From Semisulcospira habei (lineage: Eukaryota > Mollusca > Gastropoda > Semisulcospiridae): a stretch of DNA of 64,000 bases. Made by a program: the position numbers and the translations under genes. Positions 50,101 through 60,960 of this stretch are shown in pieces. The notes below the pieces were generated by a model that did not search any database, was not told the DNA's origin, and was given only the letters and a program-made list of their open reading frames with translations. The first letter of the stretch is position 1, and every line of letters begins with the position of its first letter. The stretch covers positions 115,115,880 through 115,179,879 of the forward strand of contig BTPG01000005.1 of the NCBI GenBank assembly GCA_036245525.1, written 5' to 3'.

Positions 50101-53100
50101 CATTTTGCAGAGGAGACATTGTATCAGTGTTAGTGCATTTGGGGAATGCATTGTGTGGAGATCGCATCGCTGAAATAAAATATTGTTGGAACTGTTACTC
50201 CAGTGTAGTCTACATCCTTAAGCTACGTGTGACGGGTTGCAGCTGAATTAAGTTTATTTAAAAGAACCGTACGTGCGTGCGTCTGGTGTGATATCATACT
50301 ACGACGACTACAACTCAACATGTAACACTGATTATCTGCTTTTTATATTATAGGTCATTGAAAATACATGTAGTGCTTTTATTAATAATAATAATAATAA
50401 TACATAGTTCTTGTATAGCGCTGTTCTCCAGGAAAACACTGGACTCGGTGCACATGCACAACAGCACACCCTCTCTCTCAGACACACGCTCAATTATACA
50501 CTACTTTAAACCACCCCATCTCTTCCCAACACCTTACATTCACTTCCTCTAGGATCAGAATAAAAGGCAGTCAACAGTTAGCTAAAGATGAGCTAAGTGT
50601 TAAATGCCCGACAGAAAAGAAAAGTCTTTAAGTGAGCTTTGAACTGCGACAATGTGGGCAGATTCCACATTTCAGTTGGCAGGGAGTTCCACACACTTGG
50701 GGCTAAAAAGGTGAAAGAACGCTCCCCGACAGTTTTCATGTTAAGCTTCGGGATCTTTAAAAGTTTTACACTAGAGGAACGGAGGGTGCGTGATGGCTGA
50801 TAAACAGACAGCTTGGCAGAAAGGTACGGCGGGAGAGATCCGTCAAAATGCCGAAAGGCGAAAATTGCAATTTTGTACTGGCAGCGAAATTTTACGGGCA
50901 GCCAGTGCAGCTGCTTCAGTAGAGGCGTAACGTGGTCTCTCTTTCGTTTCTTCAAGATGAGACGCGCCGCATTGTTTTGAATCATCTGCAAGCATGAAAT
51001 TGGATCTGCCGGCAAACCTGCCAGTACAGAATAGCAATAATCGAGCCTGGACGTAATGAATGCATTTACAAGTCTTGACGCCGCACTTTCTGTGAGATAC
51101 GGTCTTAGGGAAGAAATTCTGCGCAGCTCAAGGAAACCAGCTCGGCAGACGCTACTGATATGATCATGCATGGAGAACATCGAATCATTCTTCACATATA
51201 TTTGACACAGTTCTGGAAGGGAACACTGCAGCCACCAATGTTTGCGAACTCGTTGTTAATCAGACCTAGGCGAGACTGAGAGCCAACAGGTATGACTTCG
51301 GTTTTGTCGGTGTTAAGCTTAAGTTTGTTGCTTGTCATCCAGGACAGGACGTCATCTATACAACACTGTACACTCATCTTAGCGGAGCTGAAATGGCTAG
51401 GCGCGCTACTTCTTGGACAATTCAGTATCGTCAGCATACTTGTGAAAATCACACTCATGGGCGGCAATTACATCAGACAGAGGTTGTGAATATAGAGTGA
51501 ACAAAACAGGCCCTTATACGGAGCCCGGAGGGACTCCACACAACAAAAGACTAGAAGCAGATAGCTGGCCATTAACAATAACAGCCTGAGAACGATGCTT
51601 AAAGTATGAAGTGAACCAGGCCAGGGCAGTACCATGATGCCAAAGGTCACCTCTAACCTCTTCAGCAAAACAGAATGATCGAGCGTGTCGAATGCTGCAC
51701 TGAGGTCCAGCAGAGCAATGAGAGAGACAAGTCTCTTGTCTGCCTTCACTAGCAGACCATCCAGGACGCTCAGCACAGCAGTCTCCGTGCAGTGATCCTT
51801 TCTGTATGCCGACTGATGCATTTCTAACAGACCGTTTCCAGACAAATGGCTTTGTAGCTGTTTCAAAACAACCTTCTTCAAAATCTTTGAAATAAACGGA
51901 AGGTTAGAGACAGGTCTAAAATTCTTCAAGTCGTTTGGGTCCAGTCTAGGCTTTTTCAAGAGTGGTATCACAACAGCATGTTTAAACTGAGTAGGCACAG
52001 CACCTGTAGAGAGAGAGGCATTAACTATGGTGATAATCAGTGGGAGGAGCTCATCGATACACTGTTTTATGATTACTCTGGATTACTGTTTTATGAGGGA
52101 CGTGGGCAAGGGATCAAGCACACAACTCTTTGTTGTTGACTTCATAATAAGTTCGTGGATCTCCTGCTCAGTCACTGGCTCGAAGCGAGACAGTGAAGGG
52201 CCATTATACACACCAAAAGTAGGGGGATCACATGAACGCGAGCCTAGTTCAGAGCGGATGTGCTTAATCTTATCTGATACAAAGTCACAGAAACGTTGAG
52301 GAAGGACAAGGCTTGACAGATCCGTCGGAAGGGGCGTGGTACAGGGCTTGCCCTGCAGCTCACTGAAGACTGAGAAGAGTTGCTTGGACGACGAGCTGGA
52401 GTCGATCCTGTCCTGGTAGAACTGTCTCCTGGCAGACTGTATGACCACTGTTACTTCGGTCCTCACTTTCACGTAGATCTGTCTGTGGACAGTCAGACCA
52501 GTCCGTCTCCAAAGACGCTCCGCGCGTCTCCGTCGGCGGCGAGCTTCCCTGACGTCATCGGATAACCACGGGGCGGATTGTCGGTGCCTCACCAGCCTGG
52601 TGACAGTGGGGGCGTGTCGGTCGAGCACCTGTCGAAGCCTGTTGTTGTAGGCATCCAGGAGCTGCTCAGGCTCCAATGTAGGTGACTGACACAAATCTGT
52701 AGCTGCTGCCATCTCCTTTACCTGGGCCTGAAAATCAGCGGACGAAATATTGCGAATGTTTCATGACGTCACGAGTCGTTTATGGGGGCAAGGTCTGGTA
52801 ACTGCAATAGTGCAATCGACGACACTGTGGTCAGAAAGATCAGGATAGTCCTGCACTGCTTTAAGGGACAACATGCTGCCCACGCTACGGACCACCACCC
52901 AGTCGAGCGTGTGGCCGCGCTTATGTGTAGGGACGCCAATAAGCTGCGCCAGATTGTGATTGCTCAGCATAGTCTTCAGCCGGCTCACCTGGCAGTTAGT
53001 ACTGTCATCAAAATGAAAGTTAAAGTCACCTAGGATGGAGAAATCGCAACACAAGTTCACGTATCGGCACAACAGCTCCGGGAATTCCCGAAGAAAAATG

Positions 53101-54102
53101 GAATCAGTCAGTTTATTGCGCCTACTCGGCGGCGGCCGGTAGAGACAAACAAGGGTGATGGAGGTAAGGCTTACTGAAAGTTTAAGCTCAATAGCCTCCA
53201 TCGATGTAAATTCAAGTGGTCTTAAAGAAACGTTGCAAGAAAGAGCTGACCTGATGACAAAACCGATGCCACCTCCTCTCGATCCAGTGCGGGGAAACGA
53301 TCGGAAATCATATCCCGCCGGGGTTAGAGTAGCGATGCAGGCCTCATCTCCCTGGGGATAAAGCCACGTCTCAGTCAATATCACAATATCGGCATCGTGG
53401 TCAAGGATCAAGTCATGAATTTCAGAGGCTTTCTGACGAACAGACTGCACATTGAAAGACAGCACCTTTATGTTGTTGCGTCTGTGTGTTTGTTTACGAA
53501 CGCCGCCGCGTTGTATCCGCTTCCTCGGTATTAACAGTACTATTGTTAGTTTTCTGGAGCTGTGTCAGAATTATAACTTTTGGTCCCATAATGACTGTCG
53601 GTGCCACCTGGGTAAATGAGATGCATAGCAGTTGCCTGCTAGTTTATTCATAACAGTCAAGGTCTGAAAATCTGACCAAAAGACATGCTTTGGTCACAGC
53701 TCAAAACAACAACTTTGACTTGTTTTTTTCTATCAACTTTCAATAAATCAAATTCAGATTTAAAGAACAACTGTAAAATCAATCTGACATCAGTACATTT
53801 AGGCTACAGTCATGCCAACAAGTACATGTACATAACTTTAGCATACTCATGAACACGTGAGGTTACCTGTATTTGCCTTCTGTGCCATTCTCTTTTTATG
53901 GTGATATCACTGATTTTTGTCTACTGTATTTAAAAAATACGGTCAACTTTGAAATGGGGCTGGGTCGGAGCACATTCTGAAGCATGCACATGATGTTTTT
54001 GACATGCAGCGCAGAAATTCTGGCAAAGAAGTAACACGATAAAAATGACGTCACGTCTAGCTACGCAAACCTTGCTAGAGAATGTCTTTTTGGTGCCAAG
54101 CA

Positions 54103-54174
<72 letters not shown>

Positions 54175-57100
54175 ATGTCACAGTGACTAGAACCCACGTT
54201 TATCCTAAGACATAAGACATTTATTTACCAAGTAAAACGTTACAAGGATTTTTGTGTGACATGGCGACAGTAAAATACATCCTCACTTACTACACATGCA
54301 TTCATCATGACATACACTCAGTCGTCCTGTGTACAGCACTAAGATAGATAAACACAATATTACACACATCAGTCTTATGTCACAATCATGGAATCACGTT
54401 GTTCCATGGATGGTGATGAACTGAGTACAGCTTCTGGAAAGAAACTGCATCTGAATCGAGAGGTTCTGGCTTTCAAAGCACGAAACCGCCGGCCAGAGGG
54501 CAGAGGCTCGAAGAGATGATTGGCTGGGTGTGACAGATCGCGAACGATTTTTCCTGCCTTCCGTTTCATACGTGTTTTGAAGATGGAGGCGACAGATGGA
54601 AAGTCGCAGCCAGCTATTTTGGAGGCAGTCTTAACAATGTGCTCGAGCTGGTTCTTTTCTGTTGCGGTTGTGCTGCCATACCAGACAGTGATAGAGAAGC
54701 ACAAGGTGCTCTCTATCACCGCGCGGTAGAACTGTGCCATGATACCTCTTGACATACCGAGTTTCCGCAGCTGTCTCAGAAAGTGGAGACGCTGTTGGCA
54801 CTTTTTCACAATGGCCGTAGTGTTATTGTCCCAACCCAGATCGCTTGAGATGATGGAGCTGAGAAATTTAAACGAGTCGACTTGTTCTACGGTTTCCCCA
54901 TTGATGACAAGGGGCAGTATCGGGACTTTGATTTGACGAAAGTCAATCACCACCTCTTTTGTCTTTGAGACATTCAGTTCCAGGTCATTTTCCGAGCACC
55001 AGTCGACCATTCTCCGAACCTCGATACACAGTTTCGTCGGCATCAGACAACAGGCCTTCAAGGGTGGTATCATCGGAAAATTTCAAAATTTTCACAGACG
55101 GGGTTGCGGAGACACAGTCATTTGTGAACAGGGTAAAGAGAAGCGGAGAGAGAACGCATCCTTGTGGAGCGCCAGTGTTAAGTGTTACCGTGGCAGAGTG
55201 TGAATTGTAGAGTCTTACGACCTGAGGACGGTCCAGAAGAAAGTCAAGGATCCAGTGACATATGGAGGGGTGAACATTGAGGTGAACGAGTTTGTCGAAA
55301 AGCTTGTGAGGGATGATGGTGTTGAAAGCACTGGAATAGTCAATAAACAAGACTCTGGCATAGGTGCGTGGGGTCTCCAAGTGCTGCAAGATGAAATGCA
55401 GGCCCAGTGCGACTGCATCATCTACTGACCTGTTCGCTTGGTAGGCAAACTGGAGTGGGTCAAGCAATTGCCCCGTGGATACCCTCAGGTAGCGAAGAAC
55501 AAGCCGCTCCAGGACTTTCATGGCAACAGACGTCAGTGCCACGGGGCGATAGTCGTTCAGCTGGGTGACCTTTGACTTCTTGGGAACAGGGACGATCACG
55601 GACGACTTGAAGCACCGCGGCACCGACATCTGTAGAGAGATATTGAAGATATCGGTGAAGACAGGAGCGAGCTGGTCAGCACAGAACTTCAAGGCAGCCG
55701 TAGACACGTGGTCGGGACCCGAGGCTTTCCTGGGATTCTGTCTCTGGAAGAGACGTTTTACCTAAGCTTGGAAGTTTAGGATATTGTTCCTAAAAGAATT
55801 ATCTCCGGGCTTTTTTTGGGGGGATTTTTTTTATTAAGATGCTTATTGGTGAAAAAATGGCCATTTCACAAACGCCGGTTGATCCACACTGGAGTCCGTA
55901 ATTTTCTAACTTTTACTAGATATTTTGCGTATAGCTAGATAAAAGGGAGATATTGAATGAGTTCGCTAACTAGCATTGTACCTCTAGAAGTTTTTGAGTG
56001 ATAATTAAATTTATTTTTTAAAAATATGTTTTCACGTTTGGGGATTATTTTCATGAATTATATGGGTTAATCTTAAAACAATTGAATCTTTTTTATGAAA
56101 AAAACAATCTTCTCATTAATAATCGCATGATTTTTTGTATACGGTATTTACATAAGCCTACAGTTTGTCTCGGCTGTCGGGTACGATTAGGTCATTTGTG
56201 ACCTGTTTGCCCTAGGTGCGAAAATCAGACAGTGTTCTGTTCCACTTTTTCTTGGTCATTTGTAAAACACCTAACATAACTTAAATTTTTCTTTTACAAA
56301 AAAAAACAAACTATCTTCTCATTAATACCCGCATGATTTTTCATAAACAGTGTTTGCATAAGCCTGCTGTTTGTCCCAGCCCTGGGGTAGGATTAGGTCA
56401 AATTGTGACCTGTAAGCCCTAGGCATGAAAATTAGCAAGAAAATTGCAAAGTTGATTCTCTGATATGTCAAATGTTAGTACTGCGATGAGTGACGTATAA
56501 CATCGAGTCGTCACTATGAACACGGCGTGGTGAGACTAATGATGCCATGACGTGAAGCTTGAAGTGACGTCATTTCACTGCTCATGCTATTATTCTTCTT
56601 CAGAATAGCTATGCTACACCAGACCATGGAGTTTATGAATGGCGGGAATTGCCATGTGTCCGTCTTTATTTCTGTTTGCCAGTGTATGTGGATCAGACAG
56701 AGGGTGGGTTAGAGTAGAAGGAGATGGATTCCTGTCACTACATGAGCCCACAGAGCGTACTAATGGCGGGAAGCGCCATGTTTCTGTCTTTATTTTTGTG
56801 CGCTGACATAACTAGAGGAGAGAAAAGGATCTGTGTAATAAACCTAAAAATATGAACAACCCTGAATGTTCATAAAAGATAAACGCATGTGAGCTCCAAA
56901 CAATACGGTAGACTTTGGGATGAAATCCTCATCTTGTTTCTCTTTGAACTTACACTGTTACAGTGTGAACTGCATACATTGCGAAAACTAAAAGTGTGAA
57001 AATGAAAAGATTAGAAATTATATAACTAATGTAGCCCCTGTTGTCTCGCCTGAACAGATTTGATGTCCTCCTCGAGCCTGGTAAAAATTTATTGAGCGAA

Positions 57101-57776
57101 ACAGTAAATTCATCTGTAGATTATGCTAGTCACCATGACTGGAAATGAAAGATGCTGTTGGTCTGGCTGGGGTTGTTTTCAGAAAAACATGTCCTACCAT
57201 TCTTCAAAGTTTCTTTTTAGTTTTGGAAGCATTGTGGCATTACGTTTTCATTTCATGTCCTGCATGCATATTTTCTGCTTTGTCACTCATGGCCATTCTG
57301 GTCATATGCTGTTCATGAGACTTTTGTTTATTTCGACTTGCCTTTATTGTTGCTCTCATATTGTGTCATGTCTGATCAAGACAAGGACTATTTAGAAAAA
57401 TTGAAGTGTAATTATTTGTTTGAATATAAGTAAACACGAGCTGTTATACTATGAGTATAACATGAAAACATACAATAGTGTTCTTCTTCTTCAGCGTTCC
57501 CGACAATAGTGTTCCAAATCAGCCATGTTGATTTTTTTTGCTTAATAGTGATTGTTTGCAAATAGCATTAAACAGTTATCGTATTACACACAATTATCTA
57601 CAGCTAGAGGAAGGTTTCCAGTTGAGTATGTACAGTGGGTTTGAGTATCTTTGTAACAACTTTGTTTTATAAATAAATATTTAGTGCTGTGTTTTGTTTC
57701 CAGGGTTATGTGGAGCTCACCATCCATCCACTGCGAGTTGACCTCAAGCAGGTCAAGCTCAACAGCAAGCAGTGCA
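47139..57776 (+). CDS. TAF2: TAF2, TFIID subunit (first three coding exons, 3' partial)
   Basis: Exons 47139-47184, 48019-48071 and 57704-57776 join in phase. TAF2 is a TFIID subunit with an aminopeptidase-like fold that helps recognise initiator DNA at promoters. The joined N-terminus shows RPFKL, then [13 protein letters not shown], then [10 protein letters not shown] and [11 protein letters not shown]. These match the KLTHQ-CINxINF, G(F/Y)VELTI and KLNSKQC blocks near the start of metazoan TAF2. Donors are GTAATG, GTGAGT and a weak GTATCC; acceptors CTCTGCAG and TTTCCAG. Intron 2 is 9.6 kb and filled with transposons. Later exons are beyond the window or unrecognised. The gene shares its promoter region with ArfGAP1. 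Confidence 0.88.
48019..48071 (+). CDS. TAF2: TAF2 exon 2
   Basis: Acceptor TCTGCAG, donor GTGAGT, 53 nt. It completes the split codon and encodes [17 protein letters not shown], matching the conserved HQ-x-x-CI-x-x-INF block. Confidence 0.88.
48090..49203. mobile_element. TIR element in TAF2 intron 2, pogo/Tc1-like ends
   Basis: CAGTAAAACCTG on the left is matched exactly in inverse on the right (CAGGTTTTACTG). The subterminal parts also share GGTCAC, GCCGTT/CCGTAAATGGC words. No transposase is recognisable in the 1.1-kb interior. The flanks carry a 20-bp near-duplication (see findings). Confidence 0.6.
49324..50327 (+). mobile_element. Solo LTR with 5-bp target duplication
   Basis: The element begins TGTTACGATTG and ends ACATGTAACA, giving perfect TGTTAC/GTAACA ends. 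It is flanked on both sides by CTGAT (49319-49323 and 50328-50332). Inside, a TATAAAAG box (about 49,936) is followed about 240 bp later by AATAAA (about 50,176), the expected promoter and polyadenylation order of a plus-strand LTR. No internal genes are present, so it is a solo LTR left by recombination. The length and 5-bp duplication fit Gypsy or BEL/Pao families; I cannot choose. Confidence 0.85.
50593..51195 (-). pseudogene. LINE C-terminal RT/thumb region
   Basis: 200 residues open, with [54 protein letters not shown] and [10 protein letters not shown], the standard C-terminal series of CR1/L2 LINE ORF2. Confidence 0.9.
51195..51998 (-). pseudogene. LINE reverse transcriptase, frameshifted
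   Basis: The first frame (51,998-51,468) has [33 protein letters not shown] and [20 protein letters not shown], the RT palm with its first Asp, then shifts frame. The second part contains KYADDTEL with the catalytic YADD at 51,438-51,427, in a frame continuing to about 51,192. At least one frameshift lies between about 51,690 and 51,440. Confidence 0.88.
52083..52712 (-). pseudogene. LINE ORF2 linker between endonuclease and RT
   Basis: Contains [19 protein letters not shown] and [20 protein letters not shown], then [13 protein letters not shown], the usual spacer between endonuclease and RT in CR1/L2 elements. Confidence 0.85.
52761..53465 (-). pseudogene. LINE apurinic endonuclease (EEP) domain
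   Basis: Contains [23 protein letters not shown] (catalytic Glu), [20 protein letters not shown] and a terminal [10 protein letters not shown] (catalytic Asp-His). All main motifs are present, but the frame is separated from the RT. Confidence 0.92.
53467..53989. other. TAF2 intron 2, nothing recognised
   Basis: The 5' end of the LINE fades out by about 53,540; beyond it only plain A/T-rich sequence is seen. Confidence 0.45.
54107..54171. repeat. (TG)n microsatellite
   Basis: Uninterrupted TG repeat of about 65 bp, at the place where copy 1 of repeat R also has one. Confidence 0.95.
54375..55073 (-). pseudogene. LINE RT C-terminal part
   Basis: Contains [54 protein letters not shown] and [18 protein letters not shown]. 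It is out of frame with the upstream RT palm; the shift lies near 55,020-55,070. Confidence 0.9.
54985..55762 (-). pseudogene. LINE RT palm
   Basis: Contains [70 protein letters not shown] and [12 protein letters not shown]; the catalytic box is FSDD in place of the usual FADD. The reading frame is open upstream of the first Met, confirming 5' truncation. Confidence 0.9.
56961..57703. other. TAF2 intron 2 end, nothing recognised
   Basis: A/T-rich intron before exon 3; the frame at 57,123-57,395 has no domain. Confidence 0.45.
57704..57776 (+). CDS. TAF2: TAF2 exon 3
   Basis: Acceptor TTTCCAG. It encodes [20 protein letters not shown] and SKQC, matching the VELTI and KLNSKQC blocks. I end it at TGC-A before GTATCC, a weak donor; an alternative border a few bases away is possible. 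Confidence 0.85.
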
Positions 57777-57783
57777 GTATCCT

Positions 57784-57970
57784 TTAACCCATTACATCTG
57801 AGGCTGATTTAAAAAGGCTACATTACAGATTAGGAGATAGATCAACCATTTTAGTTAAAACGTGGTGCCAGAAAAGCTTGGCACCTGAGGCGCCAAGCTA
57901 TTCTGGCACCACCCTTGAACTATCATAAATTTATTTCAAGCAGTGGTGTGTACCAGGATGAAAAAGGTTG
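57784..57970. repeat. TTAA MITE family B2, right flank mutated
   Basis: Starts TTAACCCATTACATCTGAGG 8 bp after the TAF2 exon 3 donor; hairpin with GGTGCCAGAAAAGCTTGGC; ends GGATGAAAAAGG-TTGA. Confidence 0.75.
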
Positions 57971-58562
57971 AAATACATCTAAATTACTTAATTAGAGACA
58001 AGATGGCAGCCATGCAACACCTCCTGGCTGCCAGCTCCGGCAGAAATGGTCGTCACCGGCAGTATTCTAGCAGACATTGTACCTTCGTTTGATATACGAT
58101 GTCAGGCCCTGCAATGCTGCATCACGACCGGTATTTATTTTTGATGACTTTTGGCAATTTGATGTGCTGTGACTATTAATTGGATTTTATATTTTTATCC
58201 GTCCACTGTGCGATGCTGGGAGTTGATACACACTGATTCTTATTGTACCATGCAGATATCAGAAGAACAGCGCGTGTTATGCTGTGGCAATACAACCAAC
58301 ATGCTTTCCTCCCCTTTCATCATCTCAGGATTGGCTCTTCCCACGCCACGCTCATCATCACTAGTGCATTCAACGAAGCCAGTACCACAAGCTTCAGGCC
58401 CCACATTCCAGCCGAATAGTGTGATGACAGACACCTCCCAGACGCAGTGACAGTGTTTCTAACAACAGCTTAAAGTACTCTTATTCTTATTCACACACAT
58501 TATACTACGCGTTAGTCTGTTGATGTCTACTCATAAAATTCATGTTCTGGCTGAAATGTGTA
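57971..58562. other. TAF2 intron 3, nothing recognised
   Basis: The open frame at 58,169-58,450 has no known domain, and its complement is also open; not called. Confidence 0.4.
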
Positions 58563-58566
58563 ATTA

Positions 58567-58991
58567 GCCCCTTCACTGCTGAGAAAAAGTGAAACACAAT
58601 CCACCTATAAGACACATATCTAGATCCTATTGAGTCCCCACAGTTGCATGGGCTCATGAGGATCTGTGCCTCTTGCTGATGCAACTTTGTGTATGTGTTA
58701 CCTGTACTTGAACAGTTGGGGCTCTTTAACAGATTTAACCCTTTTAGCCCAAAGGTCCCATTTGTCAAGTTTTGGAGGTGTTGCTTAATGACTATGTACC
58801 AGTTGCAGGAGATGGATTGACCATGATAATTCAAGGGTAGTGCCAGATTAGCTTGGCGCCTTCAGGTGTCAAGCTAATCTGGCACTACCCTTGAATTATC
58901 ATGGTTAATCTATCTCCTGCTGTAGTGACTTGGGGCTAAATGGGTTAACAAAGATTCGAGAAACAGTCTGCATCTACTGGCAGTAAAAGGG
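58567..58991. mobile_element. TTAA-type MITE family A with a nested MITE
   Basis: Outer ends are TTAGCCCCTTCACTGC and GGCAGTAAAAGGG-TTAG, so both flanks read TTAG. The inner family A hairpin is at about 58,610-58,675. A complete family B MITE (58,739-58,944) sits in its right half. Confidence 0.65.
58739..58944. mobile_element. Palindromic TTAA MITE, family B, complete, nested
   Basis: TTAA at 58735-58738 and 58945-58948; ends CCCTTTTAGCCC and GGGGCTAAATGGG; hairpin with AATTCAAGGGTAGTGCCAGA. Confidence 0.88.
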
Positions 58992-59419
58992 TTAGTTGTT
59001 GGGCCATCTTTGCTTATTAACCCATTACATCCTGAAGGCAGAAGCTGATTTGTTTCCTCAAAACACATTACCGATGACATGACTGTCAGGAAATAGTCTA
59101 CTTGCTTACCAATTTTAGCCTAAGACCCAAAGGGTCCCCCCAGGAGGCTCTCGGGGATCCCTAACAGGGGCGAGAGTAGCCTCCCCTGCCCATCCGGTCA
59201 CGTGCCCAGTGGTGTCTCCTTTAGCCAGTTGTCTACATCGCTGTTAGCGTTCGGACGCTTTTACCTGAGCCTCTGTCCCTTGGATAGACTGTGTACGGTT
59301 CGACCGTCCCTTACCGGCCTGCCTTCGCCTAGCCTCTCGTCTACTGCTTCTGGCGTGGCCTCCGTCTTCGCTGTTAGCCCTCGTCTGTGCCTCATGCACT
59401 TGGCTGGCCCTGGAACCTT

Positions 59420-60250
59420 CTAGGCTTCCGTCGCGCGGGCTTGTGCTTCGTCACCCTGCCATTCCGCCATGGACAGGTAAAGTCTCGGTCTCGCCTGGCT
59501 GGGCCGGACATCGGGCTTCGCTCGAGCTACTGTTGTTTTCTCTCCGCGTTTCACGGGGAGTTTCGAGTGTTTCTTGATTTCGAAGCTTTAAATGGCGGGG
59601 TTCGTTACCCGCCGCCGGTCGCCTTTCATGTTTGGGTATGGGTTGCAGTTACCAAGTGCGCCTCTCCCCAGTACGGCGACTTCTAGTGACCTACTGTCCG
59701 GTACTTTGTGCTTCGTCACTCGGCCGTTCCGCCATGGAAAGGTAAAGTCTCGGCCGCTTCCTACATCTCGCCTGGCTGGGCCGGACGTTGGGCTTCGCTT
59801 GAGCTACTGTTGTTTTCTCATTGCATTTCACTGTCAGTTTCGTGTGTTTCTTAAATTTCAAAGCTTTAAATGGCGGCGTTGTTACCCGCCGCCGGTCGCC
59901 TTTCATGTTTGGGTTTGGGTTGCAGTTACCAAGTGCGCCTCTCCCCAGTACGGCGACTTCCAGTGACCTAGTGTCCGGTGCCTGTGCTTCGCCACTCTAC
60001 CGTTCCCCCATGAAAAGGTAACGTCTCGGCCGCTCCCTACGTCTCGCCCTGCGGGACCGGACGTCGTGCTTGGCTCGGACTTCTGTTTGTTTTCTCTCCG
60101 CGTTTCACGGTGAGTTTCGCTCATTACTTACTTCGGAGCTTTACCTGGCGGTGTTAGTTGCCCGTCACCTTTCATGTATGGGTATGTGTTGCAGTACCAA
60201 GTGCGCATCTGCCCAGGACGGCGACTTCGTGGCCTGGTGTCTGCCACACA
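59420..60250 (+). repeat. About 275-bp tandem repeat, three copies
   Basis: The phrase GCCTTTCATGTTTGGGTxTG with GTTGCAGTTACCAAGTGCGC recurs at 59,621, 59,898 and about 60,168. Each copy also has CTGTTxTTTTCTC and a CCATGxAAAGGTAA phrase. Confidence 0.88.
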
Positions 60251-60474
60251 GTCTGTCGACCGGGTGCCGCCTGCTCCTCTGTCATCGGCTGCGCTGGCTG
60301 CCCCTCTTGATTGGAGGTTCTCGGTCTCTACTCTGGTTCCACCGCCGAGCGACCCGCGACTTTCCGCCTTCCTGGGGACCTCCCGCGGCACGGTGGGATT
60401 GTTCAAGCTCCCCTCGGACTTGGGATACCCACACCTCACGTCCCTGGTAAGTTTGTAGCTTTTGTAGACGCGTT

Positions 60475-60960
60475 AAGCCCGCTGACTCCTCCGGCGAGTC
60501 GCCATGCCGGCTACGTGCCCCCCTCCTTAAAACAGGAGCCCCGGGCACAGCGACCTTGTCGCCTTTAGTTCACACGTCGGCCTTCGGCCAAACCTTAAGC
60601 CCGCTGACTCCTCCGGCGAGTCGCCAAGCCGGCTACGTGCCCCCCTCCTTGAGCCCCGGGCACCGCGACCCTTGTCGCTAATTCGTTAAGCGTCGGCCTT
60701 TGGCCCTTCTTCTAAGCCCGCTGACTCCTCCGGCGAGTCGCCTAGCCGGCTACGTGCCCCCCTCTTTGAGCCCCGGGCACCGCGACCTTGTCGCCCGTTA
60801 CATACAAAAAAAAAGAAGAAAAAAAAAAAAAAAAAGAAGAAGCTGACGCTTGGCCTCGCGGCCCCTCCTAAGCCCGCTGACTCCTCCGGCAAGTCGCCTA
60901 GCCGGCTTAGTGCCCCCCTCCATGAGCCCCGGGCACTGCGACCTCTGTCGCCTGTTAGCA
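60475..60960 (+). repeat. About 120-bp tandem repeat, four copies
   Basis: AAGCCCGCTGACTCCTCCGG recurs at 60,475, 60,597, 60,714 and 60,870; the last gap is longer because of a poly-A/GAA insertion at about 60,806-60,842. Confidence 0.9.

Larger units (their letters stand above)
50383..53466 (-). mobile_element. CR1/L2-type non-LTR retrotransposon, nearly full coding length, broken
   Basis: Minus-strand LINE in TAF2 intron 2. From 5' (right) to 3': an apurinic endonuclease domain (53,465-52,761), a linker (52,712-52,083), reverse transcriptase (about 51,998-51,195), a C-terminal domain (51,195-50,593), a short 3' UTR and an (ATT)n tail at 50,402-50,383. Frames shift between these parts. An ORF1 is not recognised upstream. 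The TTA-type tail and the C-terminal domain with [14 protein letters not shown] suggest the CR1/L2 (Jockey superfamily) group. Confidence 0.9.
54206..55765 (-). mobile_element. Second non-LTR retrotransposon fragment, 5'-truncated
   Basis: Only the RT and C-terminal part of a LINE ORF2 remain. The 5' edge falls inside the pre-RT region (reading [12 protein letters not shown] at about 55,735), and the 3' end runs to about 54,206. It is inserted in dispersed repeat R. The family is distinct from the LINE at 50-53 kb; [15 protein letters not shown] and [10 protein letters not shown] suggest a CR1/Rex1-type element. Confidence 0.85.
53990..56960. repeat. Dispersed repeat R, copy 2, split by a LINE
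   Basis: The left part (53,990-54,200) with its (TG)n tract and the right part (about 55,800-56,960) match copy 1 (10,870-11,780) in order. A LINE lies between them. The right part also contains two internal duplications: about 205 bp (56,090 against 56,296) and about 124 bp (56,637 against 56,761). Confidence 0.72.

Noticed and set aside
58169..58450. 93-residue frame as a further TAF2 exon
   Set aside because: No match to the expected block after KLNSKQC, and both strands are open; no convincing splice sites.
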